Origin: Actinomycetota bacterium
Lineage (GTDB): Bacteria; Actinomycetota; Actinomycetes; S36-B12; CAIYMF01
DNA: 64,000 nt
Assembly: GCA_020161245.1 (NCBI GenBank)
Contig: JAIUOK010000011.1
Span: 1-64,000, forward strand
Direction of reading: 5' to 3'
A model generated the notes under the pieces. That model was not told where the DNA came from. It saw only the letters and a list, made by a program, of their open reading frames with translations, and did no database searches. Positions 19,834-27,054 of this stretch are shown here, piece after piece; the first letter of the stretch is position 1, and each line of letters begins with the position of its first letter. The translations under genes and the position numbers were made by a program.

Positions 19834-20711
19834 CTGACAACGACATGCGCCGCCTCTTCGACGCGGTCCTCGCCGACCCGCAGCCGGATTCGACCAGCCT
19901 GGACGCGGCGATCCGCGACGGGCGCCACCGACGACGACGTCGCACGGCGGCGGTCATGGGGTCCTGCGCTGCAGCTCTCGTCGCCGGGGGCCTCGTCTTG
20001 GGCGGGGCCTTCTCTGCTGAGCCGCAGCCGACCCAGGTCGCTTCTCCGTCCCCGAGCAGGTCGGCCACGGACGCCTCAGCGCTCGTGATTGCGGCGATTC
20101 CAGGCGAGAAGGTCACTGATCACCGAGACCTGGCTGGCTCGTGGATCGCGGTCCGGCTGGAAGGGAAGAGCGTGACATCGTCCTGGCCGGACCTGCCGTT
20201 GCTGACGTTCACCGAGCTCGACGGCGACTCGACCTGGTCCGCCTACGACGGCTGCAACAGCCACTGGGCCGGCTACTCCCTGTCCACTACCGGAGCGTTC
20301 CTGTCCAAGGGCGACGGGACGACACTGCGTGCTTGCAGGCAGACGCTCTACACGGCCAGCATCACGGCGCTCAAGAACACCCGCTCGATGCGTCTCGGAT
20401 CCTTCGGCGAGGGGCCGAATCTGCTCACCCTGCTCGACGCCAACGGCGCCGCTGTAGCTACGTATGTGCCGTACACGTGGGCGACCATGGAGCCCGTCGA
20501 GCACGCGAAGCCGGGCGAACCGCCCTCACGAAGCTACCTGGCCAGCTACGAAGGTATGACCGCGGACGCCGCCGCCGCACGCGCCATGACCGACGGCTGG
20601 GCCCCACGCATCAGTACTCCCACAGGAGCGCTCACCAGCGACTTCATAGCGCAGCGTCTCACGATCTCAACCAACGAAGCCGGCCTGGTGACGCGTACCG
20701 AAGTCGGCTGA
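19830..20711 (+). CDS. Membrane-anchored putative anti-sigma/sensor protein with META-like domain
   Basis: The 293-residue protein has a short cytosolic N-terminus (MTDNDMRRLFDAVLADPQPD), a basic RHRRRRRT stop-transfer patch, and one membrane helix (about 42-60). The outer region contains a META/HslJ-like module (LAGSWIAVRLEG through DGCNSHWAGY, about 105-200). The C-terminal segment (ADAAAARAMTDGWAPRI to the end) resembles the small I78 inhibitor fold. Topology and overlap with the sigma gene suggest an anti-sigma factor that senses an extracytoplasmic signal. The module assignments are from pattern only. Confidence 0.65.
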   Translation: MTDNDMRRLFDAVLADPQPDSTSLDAAIRDGRHRRRRRTAAVMGSCAAALVAGGLVLGGAFSAEPQPTQVASPSPSRSATDASALVIAAIPGEKVTDHRDLAGSWIAVRLEGKSVTSSWPDLPLLTFTELDGDSTWSAYDGCNSHWAGYSLSTTGAFLSKGDGTTLRACRQTLYTASITALKNTRSMRLGSFGEGPNLLTLLDANGAAVATYVPYTWATMEPVEHAKPGEPPSRSYLASYEGMTADAAAARAMTDGWAPRISTPTGALTSDFIAQRLTISTNEAGLVTRTEVG

Positions 20712-20824
20712 TTGCGATGCTCCCGCCAATCGCCGCGAAGTGCCGATGGCGTGTGGCCGTGCCGCGCAGGTGTGCCGCCGGCGGCGGCCCAGATCGCGCC
20801 GAAGTCAGTCGGGCCCGGGGGTCG

Positions 20825-21280
20825 TTAGGACGCTAGCCGCTGCTCGAGCAGCACGCGCTCGCGTGGAGTCAGCGACGCCAGGCGCATCCGCACCGTGTGC
20901 ACGTCGACCCAGAGCTCGTCGGCCAGTTCCCTCTCGTTGCCGGTCCAGCGCAGAGCCTCGAGCAGTTGCTCGATCGGGATCAGGCGGCGAGCCGCTGCCG
21001 CGTCCGTGGCCCTCTCGCGCCGTGCGTGAAGGACGGCGTCGAGGAGAGGCCGATCATCGTGGCTGGCGTGCTCGACCTCGTGGGCGAGGACCGCGCGCCG
21101 CTGCCGCTGGGTGAGGCCCCGCGCCAGGGTGATGATCCGTGCCTCGGCGTCCCAGTGCCCGAGGCAACCGTCCTCGAGGACCTCGTAGACGACGTTGACG
21201 CCCAGCCTCTCGGCGTGGAGCCAAGGGTGGTACCTACCGCCCGGTGTCGTCCGGGTCCCTCTCTCGCTTCGATGCAACAC
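20825..21280 (-). CDS. ImmA/IrrE-type metallopeptidase-like protein
   Basis: The 151-residue protein carries a zincin motif HEVEH preceded by a hydrophobic strand (VLAHEVEHASHDDRPLLD). It is followed by an acidic/basic helix (HARRERATDAAAARRLIP) that supplies the usual third ligand area, then a C-terminal helix-turn-helix-like region. Proteins like this pair with repressors on mobile elements and cleave them on induction. I chose GTG 21280; the same frame stays open upstream to 21532, but that part reads better as a separate, shifted gene. No partner repressor is obvious nearby. Confidence 0.7.
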   Translation of the reverse strand: MLHRSERGTRTTPGGRYHPWLHAERLGVNVVYEVLEDGCLGHWDAEARIITLARGLTQRQRRAVLAHEVEHASHDDRPLLDAVLHARRERATDAAAARRLIPIEQLLEALRWTGNERELADELWVDVHTVRMRLASLTPRERVLLEQRLAS

Positions 21281-21532
21281 GCAGCCCCCGCTCTCCGGAT
21301 GAAGATCTACCGGGAGCCGCCGACATCGGGCTGTCGAGGAGCAGCCGCACGATCTCGATGACGGCCTGCCGCTGGCGCCTGTTGAGCCGGTTTGCCTCGG
21401 GCGGAAGAACTGCGGCGCCTGGAACCGCACGAGCGCGACCCAGCCGCGCTCGGCGTCCTGGCGCCACGGGAGCACGACCCCGGGGTGCTCGCCGTCGACG
21501 AGGCACAACGGACGCTCGGCGATCTGGGCCAT
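21234..21532 (-). pseudogene. Small hypothetical protein upstream of the ImmA-like gene, frameshifted
   Basis: From ATG 21532 the first 43 residues or so (MAQIAERPLCLVDGEHPGVV onward to FQAPQFF) have normal amino acid composition. The frame then turns into Arg/Ser-rich shadow sequence. The adjacent frame continues sensibly with PPEANRLNRRQRQAVIEIVR and LLLDSP, and stops at 21234. A one-base loss in the C-rich run near 21405 would join them into one protein of about 99 residues. I do not recognise the family. It would overlap the start of the ImmA-like gene. Confidence 0.55.
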
Positions 21533-21638
21533 GGGGCTCAGGCTAGGTCTGCCGTAGCCTCACGAGTGGGGCGCTCCCCGCGTCCCCGTTGCCGGGTCGC
21601 CGCCACCTGCGCAGCCCTTGTGGCGGGAGGCTCGAGGC

Positions 21639-21890
21639 GTGAGCGCACTGCTGTGGGACTGGTGGGACGGACTGGGCGAGGTGACGCGCCGTGCGCTGAT
21701 GGCGCTGCCCGACCGAGTGGTGCCCGATGTCCTGGCCGAGAGTCTGTGGGATTCGGGCTCGTTGCAGGTGCTGCAGCGGCGCGCGAACGCTGGCGCGCCG
21801 GGTGGCCGGGAGTGGGTCCTGGATGTCGAGGCAGCGGAGTTCGTGGCTGCCCGGGAGCACGAGCAGCGTTCGCCCGAGTCCTTCCACTGA
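21639..21890 (+). CDS. Hypothetical 83-residue protein
   Basis: GTG 21639 follows GGCGGGAGG at a spacing of eight. The product begins VSALLWDWWDGLGEVTRRAL and is acidic, helix-rich and without membrane segments or metal-binding motifs. Amino acid use is normal, which supports a real gene. I do not recognise a family. It is transcribed towards the diguanylate cyclase, and a strong hairpin stands between them. Confidence 0.55.
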   Translation: MSALLWDWWDGLGEVTRRALMALPDRVVPDVLAESLWDSGSLQVLQRRANAGAPGGREWVLDVEAAEFVAAREHEQRSPESFH

Positions 21891-22309
21891 GCGAGCGCGC
21901 CGCCGGCCACTTTGCCGTCGTGGGCGTGGCCGCGTTCACAGCGCCAGTTGGCGGAACTGGCTGCGCGCGTCAACTCGCCAGGCCATGATCATCGGCAGCG
22001 GGAGGAGCCGGTCCTCGATTCTGCCCCGAGGGCACTGACGGCTTCGCCACCCCGCCGTGCGACGTCCCCCCGACTGCGCGGCGGGGCGGCCCCTTGTTGG
22101 GGTGCCGCTCCTGGGGGACGGCGCGCGGCCACCCTCGCGCCGGCCATCGCGGTGCCCTTGCTCGGGCGGCCCCGCTTCGCATGCCGGGGCCGCCCGGGCG
22201 CCCTTGTCGACCGGTCCCAGTGCCGTTCCGGCGCGCGGGCCGTGCGCGCGCATCGGCGGTGGGCGCTGTGGGAGGCTGCGCGCGGAGGGGGCTCCTGCAG
22301 GAGGGTCGG
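21891..22309. other. 419-nt gap without a convincing gene
   Basis: Open frames here are short and low in complexity. A short helical stretch near 21950-22040 on the plus strand (RQLAELAARVN) could be the remnant of a C-terminal extension of the preceding gene, but I cannot support it. The stretch contains the hairpin at 22163-22196 and the leader of the GGDEF gene. Confidence 0.4.
22163..22196 (+). terminator. Hairpin terminator inside the element
   Basis: A perfect 12-bp stem (CGGGCGGCCCCG / CGGGGCCGCCCG) closes a 10-nt loop. It lies downstream of the 83-residue gene and upstream of the GGDEF gene, so it probably separates their transcripts. Confidence 0.65.
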
Positions 22310-23344
22310 GTGCTCGGTCAGCTGTACCCGGCGTCGGTGCGACGCGACTCCTACACCGCTGCTGTCTACGTGGGGTCGCTGTCGACGGCCGCGGTCATCG
22401 GCGTCTACGGTCTCGTCCAGCCCTGGCTGGCGACCTCGCCGCCGGACTGGTGGAAGGTGTCCCTGCTCGACCTCGTCGTGGTCGCGACGTGCCTCGCTGT
22501 CGCGGCCAGCGCCCGCGTAGGGCTGCTGCGGCCGGTGGCGCGCCTGGACGCCGCCCTGATGGTCCTGCTGTCCACGGTCGCCGTCGGGATCCTCGTGGAG
22601 GCGGTTCTGGCGCCCGAGCGCGAGACCTACCTGATCGGGAACTACCTGGTGTGCATGGTCGCCGCCGGCGCGGTGATGCGCAGCTGGGGGGCGCTGCTCG
22701 CGTTCCTCATCGGGTCCCTGACCGTCTGGCTGCTGCTCCATGGCATCAATGACCCCGATGCCGTTCGGTGGCTCCCGACGCTGCTGCTCGCTGCGGGTGT
22801 CGCGTGCGCTGTCCGGGGCTACGTCGCCACCCTGTACGGGACCACCCGGGGCCGGGAGCTCGCCGCTCAGGCCACCGCCCGGGTCGACTCGCTCACCGGT
22901 CTGCCCAACCGGCTCGGCCTCAACGACCAGGTCCGTGCACTGTCCGGCATCGCCCGGCGCGGCGAGCAGCGGCTGTGGGTCGCGTTCCTCGACGTGAACG
23001 GGTTCAAGCTCGTCAACGACACCTTCGGCCATCAGGTCGGCGATGAGCTGCTGTGCGCAGTGGCCGCTTCGCTGGAATCGGTCGCCCGTGACGCCGACGC
23101 CGTCGCCCGGTGGGGCGGGGACGAATTCGTCATCGTGGGCCTCGGCGACCCGCCCGGCGCCGATCTGCTCGAGGCCCGCGTCATCGAGTCCCTCGCGGAG
23201 GAGAACCCGTTGCGGGTCCACGGCTGGCCGGCCCTGGTGACCGTCGGCGTCGCAGCGACCGGTCACGCGCCCGACAACGACGAGGTAGAAGCCGCGCTGC
23301 GCGACGCGGACCTGTCCATGTACGCGCGGCGCGGCCGCCGCTGA
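22310..23344 (+). CDS. Membrane diguanylate cyclase (GGDEF)
   Basis: The 344-residue protein has about six hydrophobic helices in its first 180 residues and a C-terminal GGDEF domain that should make cyclic di-GMP. The active site WGGDEF is intact. An inhibitory I-site RDAD stands five residues before it, so product feedback is likely. DSLTGLPNR marks the domain start. GTG 22310 follows CAGGAGGG; in-frame sequence further upstream is GC-rich and not protein-like. No EAL partner is present. It is probable cargo of the tRNA-His element. Confidence 0.88.
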   Translation: MLGQLYPASVRRDSYTAAVYVGSLSTAAVIGVYGLVQPWLATSPPDWWKVSLLDLVVVATCLAVAASARVGLLRPVARLDAALMVLLSTVAVGILVEAVLAPERETYLIGNYLVCMVAAGAVMRSWGALLAFLIGSLTVWLLLHGINDPDAVRWLPTLLLAAGVACAVRGYVATLYGTTRGRELAAQATARVDSLTGLPNRLGLNDQVRALSGIARRGEQRLWVAFLDVNGFKLVNDTFGHQVGDELLCAVAASLESVARDADAVARWGGDEFVIVGLGDPPGADLLEARVIESLAEENPLRVHGWPALVTVGVAATGHAPDNDEVEAALRDADLSMYARRGRR

Positions 23345-23473
23345 CACCTCGCCCTCACAGGCTTGTCGGCGGCCTGTCGTTCCAGTGCCCTCGGCCTGGG
23401 GACGGTGCCGGACCGCGGGCAGAGCCGCCCCCGCCGGGCCAGACGTCCCCCCGCACGCCCGGCGGCGGCGGGT

Positions 23474-23800
23474 TCACGACCGGGCGGCCTCGTCGCTGGT
23501 CAGGAGGAAGACGCCGCCCTGGACGAACGGGCGCAGGCCGATCAGCTCGGCCGCCAGAGCGGACCAGCAGTCGTCGCAGCGCGCCGCGGGGCTGGTGAGC
23601 CACTCGACGTCGACGACGAGGCGCGGCTTCACGCCGCACACGGCGACGTCGCAGCCAGGCGGGACCGCGTGCGCCGGGCCCATGGCATGGGTGGCCGGGT
23701 CGGGCTGGAACGCGCACCGGTACATCACCAGCCGGTCATCGGCACCCGGGGCCGCCGGGCTTGAGCCGCCGTCCCCGTCCGCGTCGAGGTGGCCGGTCAT
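23474..23800 (-). CDS. Hypothetical protein with cysteine pairs
   Basis: The 108-residue product contains CDVAVCG, a hydrophobic-basic strand (KPRLVVDVEWLTSP) and CDDC. The Cys pairs suggest a small metal-binding or disulfide fold. I do not recognise a family. ATG 23800 overlaps the stop of the upstream zinc-ribbon gene in ATGA, so the two are translationally coupled. Confidence 0.55.
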   Translation of the reverse strand: MTGHLDADGDGGSSPAAPGADDRLVMYRCAFQPDPATHAMGPAHAVPPGCDVAVCGVKPRLVVDVEWLTSPAARCDDCWSALAAELIGLRPFVQGGVFLLTSDEAARS

Positions 23801-24090
23801 TCGGCGGTCGACCAGGCGCTGCATCCGCGGCATGCCAGCAGGACGAAGCCGTCGTAGACCTCCGCGCCCTCCCAGTCGTGGTCGTGGTCAACGCACTCGT
23901 CAGCCGGGTGCAGCCACGCCTGGATCTCGGCCTCCATCTGATGGGAGTAGGCGCTCAGCCACTCCTGGAACGGGGCGGTCATGGCGTGGCGGTCGTCGCA
24001 GTCCAGGTGCTGGGTGCCGTGGCCGATCCGGCCGGGTCCCTCGCGCAGCGTCGCCGGCCGCCCGCAGACGGGGCACGTCTGATGGATCAT
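23797..24090 (-). CDS. Small zinc-ribbon protein
   Basis: The 97-residue protein opens with MIHQTCPVCGRPATLREGPG and has a second Cys pair near the C-terminus (CRGC). Together these make a likely zinc ribbon around an acidic, His-rich middle (CVDHDHDWEGAEVYDG). Function is unknown. It is the first gene of a two-gene unit with the 108-residue protein. An AGGAGCG lies upstream of ATG 24090. Confidence 0.6.
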   Translation of the reverse strand: MIHQTCPVCGRPATLREGPGRIGHGTQHLDCDDRHAMTAPFQEWLSAYSHQMEAEIQAWLHPADECVDHDHDWEGAEVYDGFVLLACRGCSAWSTAE

Positions 24091-24647
24091 GCCTGCTCGC
24101 TCCTGTCCCACCCGTCCCAGTGGGACCTCCCGAGCCAGTCTGGCCTCGAAACGGGAGCGCGCGCCATGGCCCGTTCCAGCTGGCGGCCGTTCCCGCCCGG
24201 CCGCGCAGGAACGGGCGTAGCGTGCCGAACGCGGCACCTGCTTCGTCCTGGGGCGGTGCCGCACCAGCCCGCGCGGGCGACCGGCGGTCGGGCGTCGACA
24301 GCACGCGGAGGAACCACCGCGAGGCCCGCCCGCCGACATCCCTGCGCATGCGGAGGGGCCGGCCGACGTCTCCCCCAGGATGTCGACCGGCCCCTCACTC
24401 GCGGCGCGGGCATCGAACGATGCAGCCCCAGAACCCCGGCGGCCCGCACCCTTGCAGTAGAGCCACGGCATCTGCTCCATGCCGCACTCAGAGTATCGGG
24501 CCCACCCGGTCGCGCCTTGAGCGACGGGACCCCAAGAACGTCCCTCGGCAGGGCCCCGCCGCATGACCATCGTGCCGCGCCGAGCCCAGCTGTTGCAGCG
24601 CCGACTGCCGGACACGGCTGTCCGACCTCCGTCCTACTGTCGGAGGC
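24091..24647. other. 557-nt gap without a convincing gene
   Basis: All open frames across this stretch are Arg/Gly/Pro-rich shadows, and I found no family signature. It holds one strong hairpin (24353-24396) and must carry the promoters of the minus-strand zinc-ribbon unit and the plus-strand DUF3263 gene. Confidence 0.45.
24353..24396. terminator. Strong hairpin in the gap upstream of the DUF3263 gene
   Basis: Arms of 15 nt (GAGGGGCCGGCCGAC and GTCGACCGGCCCCTC) pair with one mismatch around a 14-nt loop. It resembles a transcription terminator, but neither neighbouring gene reads into it. It may mark a gene lost from the element or an RNA I cannot identify. Confidence 0.5.
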
Positions 24648-24893
24648 GTGGGGACACTGACCGAGCTCGAGCGCGAGGCGCTGGACTTCGCCGGCCGCCG
24701 CTACCGGTACGCCGGCGCGCGCGAGGCCGCGATCCGCGACGAGCTCGGCATCTCACCCACCCGGTACTGGCAGATCCTCAACGGGCTTCTCGAGCGCCCC
24801 GAAGCGCTCGCCCACGCACCCGCCACCGTCAAGTGCCACCAGCGCCTCCGAGCCAAGGCCCGCCACGAGCGGTCCATCGGCACGCTGAAATGA
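24648..24893 (+). CDS. DUF3263 family protein
   Basis: This 81-residue protein matches the small actinobacterial DUF3263 family: LTELEREALDFAGRRYRYAG, then ELGISPTRYWQILNGLLERP and a basic C-terminus. It is probably a helix-turn-helix DNA-binding protein, since the middle segment has that pattern. GTG 24648 is the only sensible start. It is the last gene before the right end of the integrative element, where small regulators are common. Confidence 0.85.
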   Translation: MGTLTELEREALDFAGRRYRYAGAREAAIRDELGISPTRYWQILNGLLERPEALAHAPATVKCHQRLRAKARHERSIGTLK

Positions 24894-25071
24894 CGATCTC
24901 CGCGCTACCTCGACCTGGTGGCCTCCAAGGCGCTCGCCGGACCACGCGCCGTGTTGCCATGGCAACACCTGAACGGTCCTTCGTCCCTGCGTTGAGGCGT
25001 TGAGCGGCGGCGGGCAACGTGTCACACCGCAGGTCAGAGGCGTTTCCGCAGGTGCGACACGCCCGAGCAGA

Positions 25072-25098
25072 CGGGTTCAAGTCCCGTCACTCACCCCA
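25072..25098 (+). repeat. attR: 27-bp direct repeat of the tRNA-His 3' end
   Basis: This copy is identical over 27 bp to 16132-16158 and preserves the T-arm and acceptor 3' strand, ending in CCCCA. No upstream tRNA body is attached, so it is the right-hand attachment site of the integrated element. Confidence 0.88.
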
Positions 25099-25145
25099 TA
25101 CGGCGAAGGCCGGGTCCCCGCTCTTGGGACCCGGCCTTCGCCGTA
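25099..25145 (+). terminator. Original tRNA-His terminator, displaced by the insertion
   Basis: A perfect 20-bp stem (25099-25118 with 25126-25145; the left arm begins TACGGCGAAGGCCGGGTCCC) closes a 7-nt loop. It directly abuts attR, where the tRNA 3' end would have been before insertion. I infer that it was the native tRNA-His terminator. Confidence 0.75.
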
Positions 25146-25206
25146 TCCGAGTGAGCCCCAGGACTTGGGAGGAGTCACCGCCGCGAAGCGGCCTCACAAC
25201 GACGGC

Positions 25207-25224
25207 TCCCGTCACTCACCCCAT
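25207..25224 (+). repeat. Second, partial attachment-site copy
   Basis: TCCCGTCACTCACCCCAT repeats the last 17 bases of the attachment site plus one. It lies about 110 bp beyond attR, with no T-arm sequence before it. It may be a scar of an older insertion or a secondary integration site. Confidence 0.6.
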
Positions 25225-25229
25225 CCGTC

Positions 25230-25277
25230 AGTTGGGGGTCGAATCGCGTCGTGGAGGGCGCGTATCGACCCCCAACT
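25230..25277. repeat. Inverted repeat (palindrome family 2, copy 1)
   Basis: Arms of 19 nt (25230-25248 and 25259-25277; core AGTTGGGGGTCGA) pair except for a two-base swap. The same motif recurs at 27055-27100. This copy lies upstream of the isochorismatase-like gene. Confidence 0.7.
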
Positions 25278-25362
25278 CGGGGGTCCGTCCGGAGGCGGGC
25301 CGGACTGTCGGAGGTGGTCCGTACGGTGGGTGCCACGAGCACCGACCTCTGGAGGCAGAACC

Positions 25363-25926
25363 ATGGCGACACTTCCGGGCCGCGACCGCACCGCCCTGCT
25401 GGTGATCGACGTCCAGAACGGCGTCGTCGGCGGCGCCCACGACCGCGATGCCGTCGTCGGCCGGATCGCCGGCCTCGTCGATCAGGCGCGCAGCACGTCC
25501 ACGCCCGTGGTGTGGATCCAGCACTCCGACGAGGGACTCACCCAGGGCAGCCCCGAGTGGGAGTACGTCCCCGAGCTGCAGCGGGCCGACGACGAGCCGC
25601 TCGTCCACAAGAACTACGGCGACTCCTTCGAGGCCACCGATCTCGAGGACGTCCTGGCCGGCCTCGACGTCGGCCGTGTGGTGGTCACGGGCGCCCAGAC
25701 CGACGCGTGCATCCGCTCGACCATCCACGGCGCCTTCGCCCGCGGCTACGACGTCACGCTCGTCACCGACGCGCACACCACCGAGGACCTCACCGCGTAC
25801 GGCGCACCTGCGCCCGCCGACGTCATCGCGCACACGAACCTGTACTGGGGCTTCCAGTCCGCGCCTGGACGCGAGGCCGCCGCGCTCCCTGCTGACGAGG
25901 TGGTCTTCACGTCCCCCGCTGTGTGA
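25363..25926 (+). CDS. Isochorismatase-family cysteine hydrolase
   Basis: The 187-residue protein has the family triad: Asp in LLVIDVQNG, Lys in VHKNYGDSFEATDL and Cys in GAQTDACIRSTIHGA. Members hydrolyse nicotinamide, isochorismate, carbamoyl or similar groups. Without siderophore or NAD genes nearby, the substrate cannot be assigned. ATG 25363 is preceded by GGAGG. It is the first gene to the right of the integrative element and is probably core genome. Confidence 0.9.
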   Translation: MATLPGRDRTALLVIDVQNGVVGGAHDRDAVVGRIAGLVDQARSTSTPVVWIQHSDEGLTQGSPEWEYVPELQRADDEPLVHKNYGDSFEATDLEDVLAGLDVGRVVVTGAQTDACIRSTIHGAFARGYDVTLVTDAHTTEDLTAYGAPAPADVIAHTNLYWGFQSAPGREAAALPADEVVFTSPAV

Positions 25927-26032
25927 CGCAGGGCACTGCGCCCTCGGTGTATCCCTCGGAGCCCGCTTCCCGTCAAGGGAGGCAGGAACGGATCAGACGG
26001 CGCTACCGGCGCCGGCCCCGAGGAGGAACACC

Positions 26033-26275
26033 ATGAAGCGCAACGAGGGCACCCTCGACCGAATCATCCGCGTCGTCATCGCTGCCGCCGCCGTCGCCGG
26101 CGCCGCCGCGCTCGGCTTCAGCAGCGTCTGGGGCATCGTGCTCCTGGTCGTGGCCGCGGTCATGCTCGTCACCGCCGCCGTCGGCACCTGCCCGCTCTAC
26201 AGCGTCTTCGGCATCAGCACCTGCCCCATGCCCAAGCAGTCGGCTACGAAGACCAAGGTCGGCACGGCATCCTGA
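26033..26275 (+). CDS. DUF2892 (YgaP-like) small membrane protein
   Basis: The 80-residue protein begins MKRNEGTLDRIIRVVIAAAA, has two membrane helices (about 12-32 and 36-56) and then the DUF2892 Cys motif GTCPLYSVFGISTCPMP. In some bacteria this domain is fused to or paired with rhodaneses, which hints at sulfur or redox chemistry. No rhodanese is adjacent here. AGGAGG lies ahead of ATG 26033. The sigma-factor gene starts four bases after its stop, so the two are probably cotranscribed. Confidence 0.88.
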   Translation: MKRNEGTLDRIIRVVIAAAAVAGAAALGFSSVWGIVLLVVAAVMLVTAAVGTCPLYSVFGISTCPMPKQSATKTKVGTAS

Positions 26276-26279
26276 GCGG

Positions 26280-27047
26280 ATGACCGACCAGAGCCTCACG
26301 GACGGGCAGCTCGCCGACGCCATCGTCGCCGAGCTGCCTGCCCTGGCGCGCACCGCGCGCGTGCTTGTGCGCGACCCGGTCCGCGCCGAGGACCTCGTCA
26401 ACGACACCGTCGTCCGAGCGCTGGAGAAGTCGCACACGTTCCGCGGCGACTCCTCCGTGCGGCACTGGCTGCGCCGGATCATGCACAACCTCGCCATCGA
26501 CCAGGCCCGACGGCCGTCCGAGCTGCTCGTGGACGACGTCGAGGCGCTCTGGCACGACGACGAGTACAGCGTCGACGCGGCCGCCGTCGTGATGCGCGCC
26601 GAGACGCAGGACGAGGTGCTCGACGCCCTCGTGCACATCCCCTACGCCTATCGCGCCACCGTGGTCCTGCACGACATGGAGGGGCTCACGTCCCAGGAGG
26701 TCGCCGACGTCATGGATGTGAGCCTGCCCAACGCCAAGCAGCGGTTGCGGCGCGGGCGGATGGCGCTCGTCACCGCGCTCGCCGCCGGGCATGAGCGACG
26801 GGTCGCCCTCGACGGTGTGCCGCTGCGCTGCTGGGACGCACGAGCGCAGGTGTCGGACTACCTCGACGGCGAGCTCGACCCCGATGTCGCGCACGGCGTC
26901 GAGAAGCACCTGGAGACCTGCCCCACCTGCCCGCCGCTGTACGCCGCCCTCGTCGGGGTCACGGGGGTCGTGGCCGGGCTGCGCGACCGCGACGACGTCG
27001 TCGATCCCCAGCTCGCCCGTCGGATCCGGCAGCAGCTCGGCAGCTGA
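26280..27047 (+). CDS. ECF sigma factor fused to a zinc-finger anti-sigma domain
   Basis: The 255-residue protein has sigma region 2 (about 15-80, with VRAEDLVNDTVVRALEKSHT), region 4 (about 115-165, with EGLTSQEVADVMDVSLPNAK), and a C-terminal zf-HC2 domain (about 180-220) with RCWDARAQVSDYLDGELDP and HLETCPTC. The Cys and HxxxCxxC ligands match zinc-binding anti-sigma domains that respond to thiol oxidation. One chain thus seems to hold both sigma and inhibitor. It lies four bases after the DUF2892 gene. A bidirectional hairpin follows. Confidence 0.88.
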   Translation: MTDQSLTDGQLADAIVAELPALARTARVLVRDPVRAEDLVNDTVVRALEKSHTFRGDSSVRHWLRRIMHNLAIDQARRPSELLVDDVEALWHDDEYSVDAAAVVMRAETQDEVLDALVHIPYAYRATVVLHDMEGLTSQEVADVMDVSLPNAKQRLRRGRMALVTALAAGHERRVALDGVPLRCWDARAQVSDYLDGELDPDVAHGVEKHLETCPTCPPLYAALVGVTGVVAGLRDRDDVVDPQLARRIRQQLGS

Positions 27048-27054
27048 CCACGGA

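Larger units (their letters stand above)
16132..25098 (+). mobile_element. Integrative element inserted in tRNA-His
   Basis: A 27-bp direct repeat at 16132-16158 (the tRNA 3' end) and 25072-25098 brackets about 8.97 kb. A tyrosine integrase gene begins 108 bp inside the left end, the usual place for such enzymes. Cargo includes an IS110 transposase, a SigE-family sigma/anti-sigma pair, an ImmA-like peptidase, a GGDEF protein, two zinc-ribbon-like proteins and a DUF3263 protein. No relaxase, replication initiator, capsid or conjugation gene is visible. The integrase and two cargo genes are frameshifted, so the element looks immobile or degraded unless those are sequence errors. Confidence 0.82.

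Noticed and set aside
20825..21532. A single 235-residue ImmA-like protein starting at 21532
   Set aside because: Residues about 44-80 are Arg/Ser/Cys-rich noise, whereas the neighbouring frame reads as normal protein there. Two genes with a frame break fit better.
22094..22309. An N-terminal extension of the GGDEF protein
   Set aside because: The added sequence is Arg/Gly/Pro-rich, contains the hairpin region, and has no ribosome site comparable to CAGGAGGG before GTG 22310.
24091..24647. Genes in the gap before the DUF3263 gene
   Set aside because: All frames on both strands have shadow composition and no motif; only a hairpin is convincing.
25072..25224. A second tRNA gene at the right end of the element
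   Set aside because: Only the T-arm and acceptor 3' strand are present; D and anticodon arms are missing, as expected for an attachment site.
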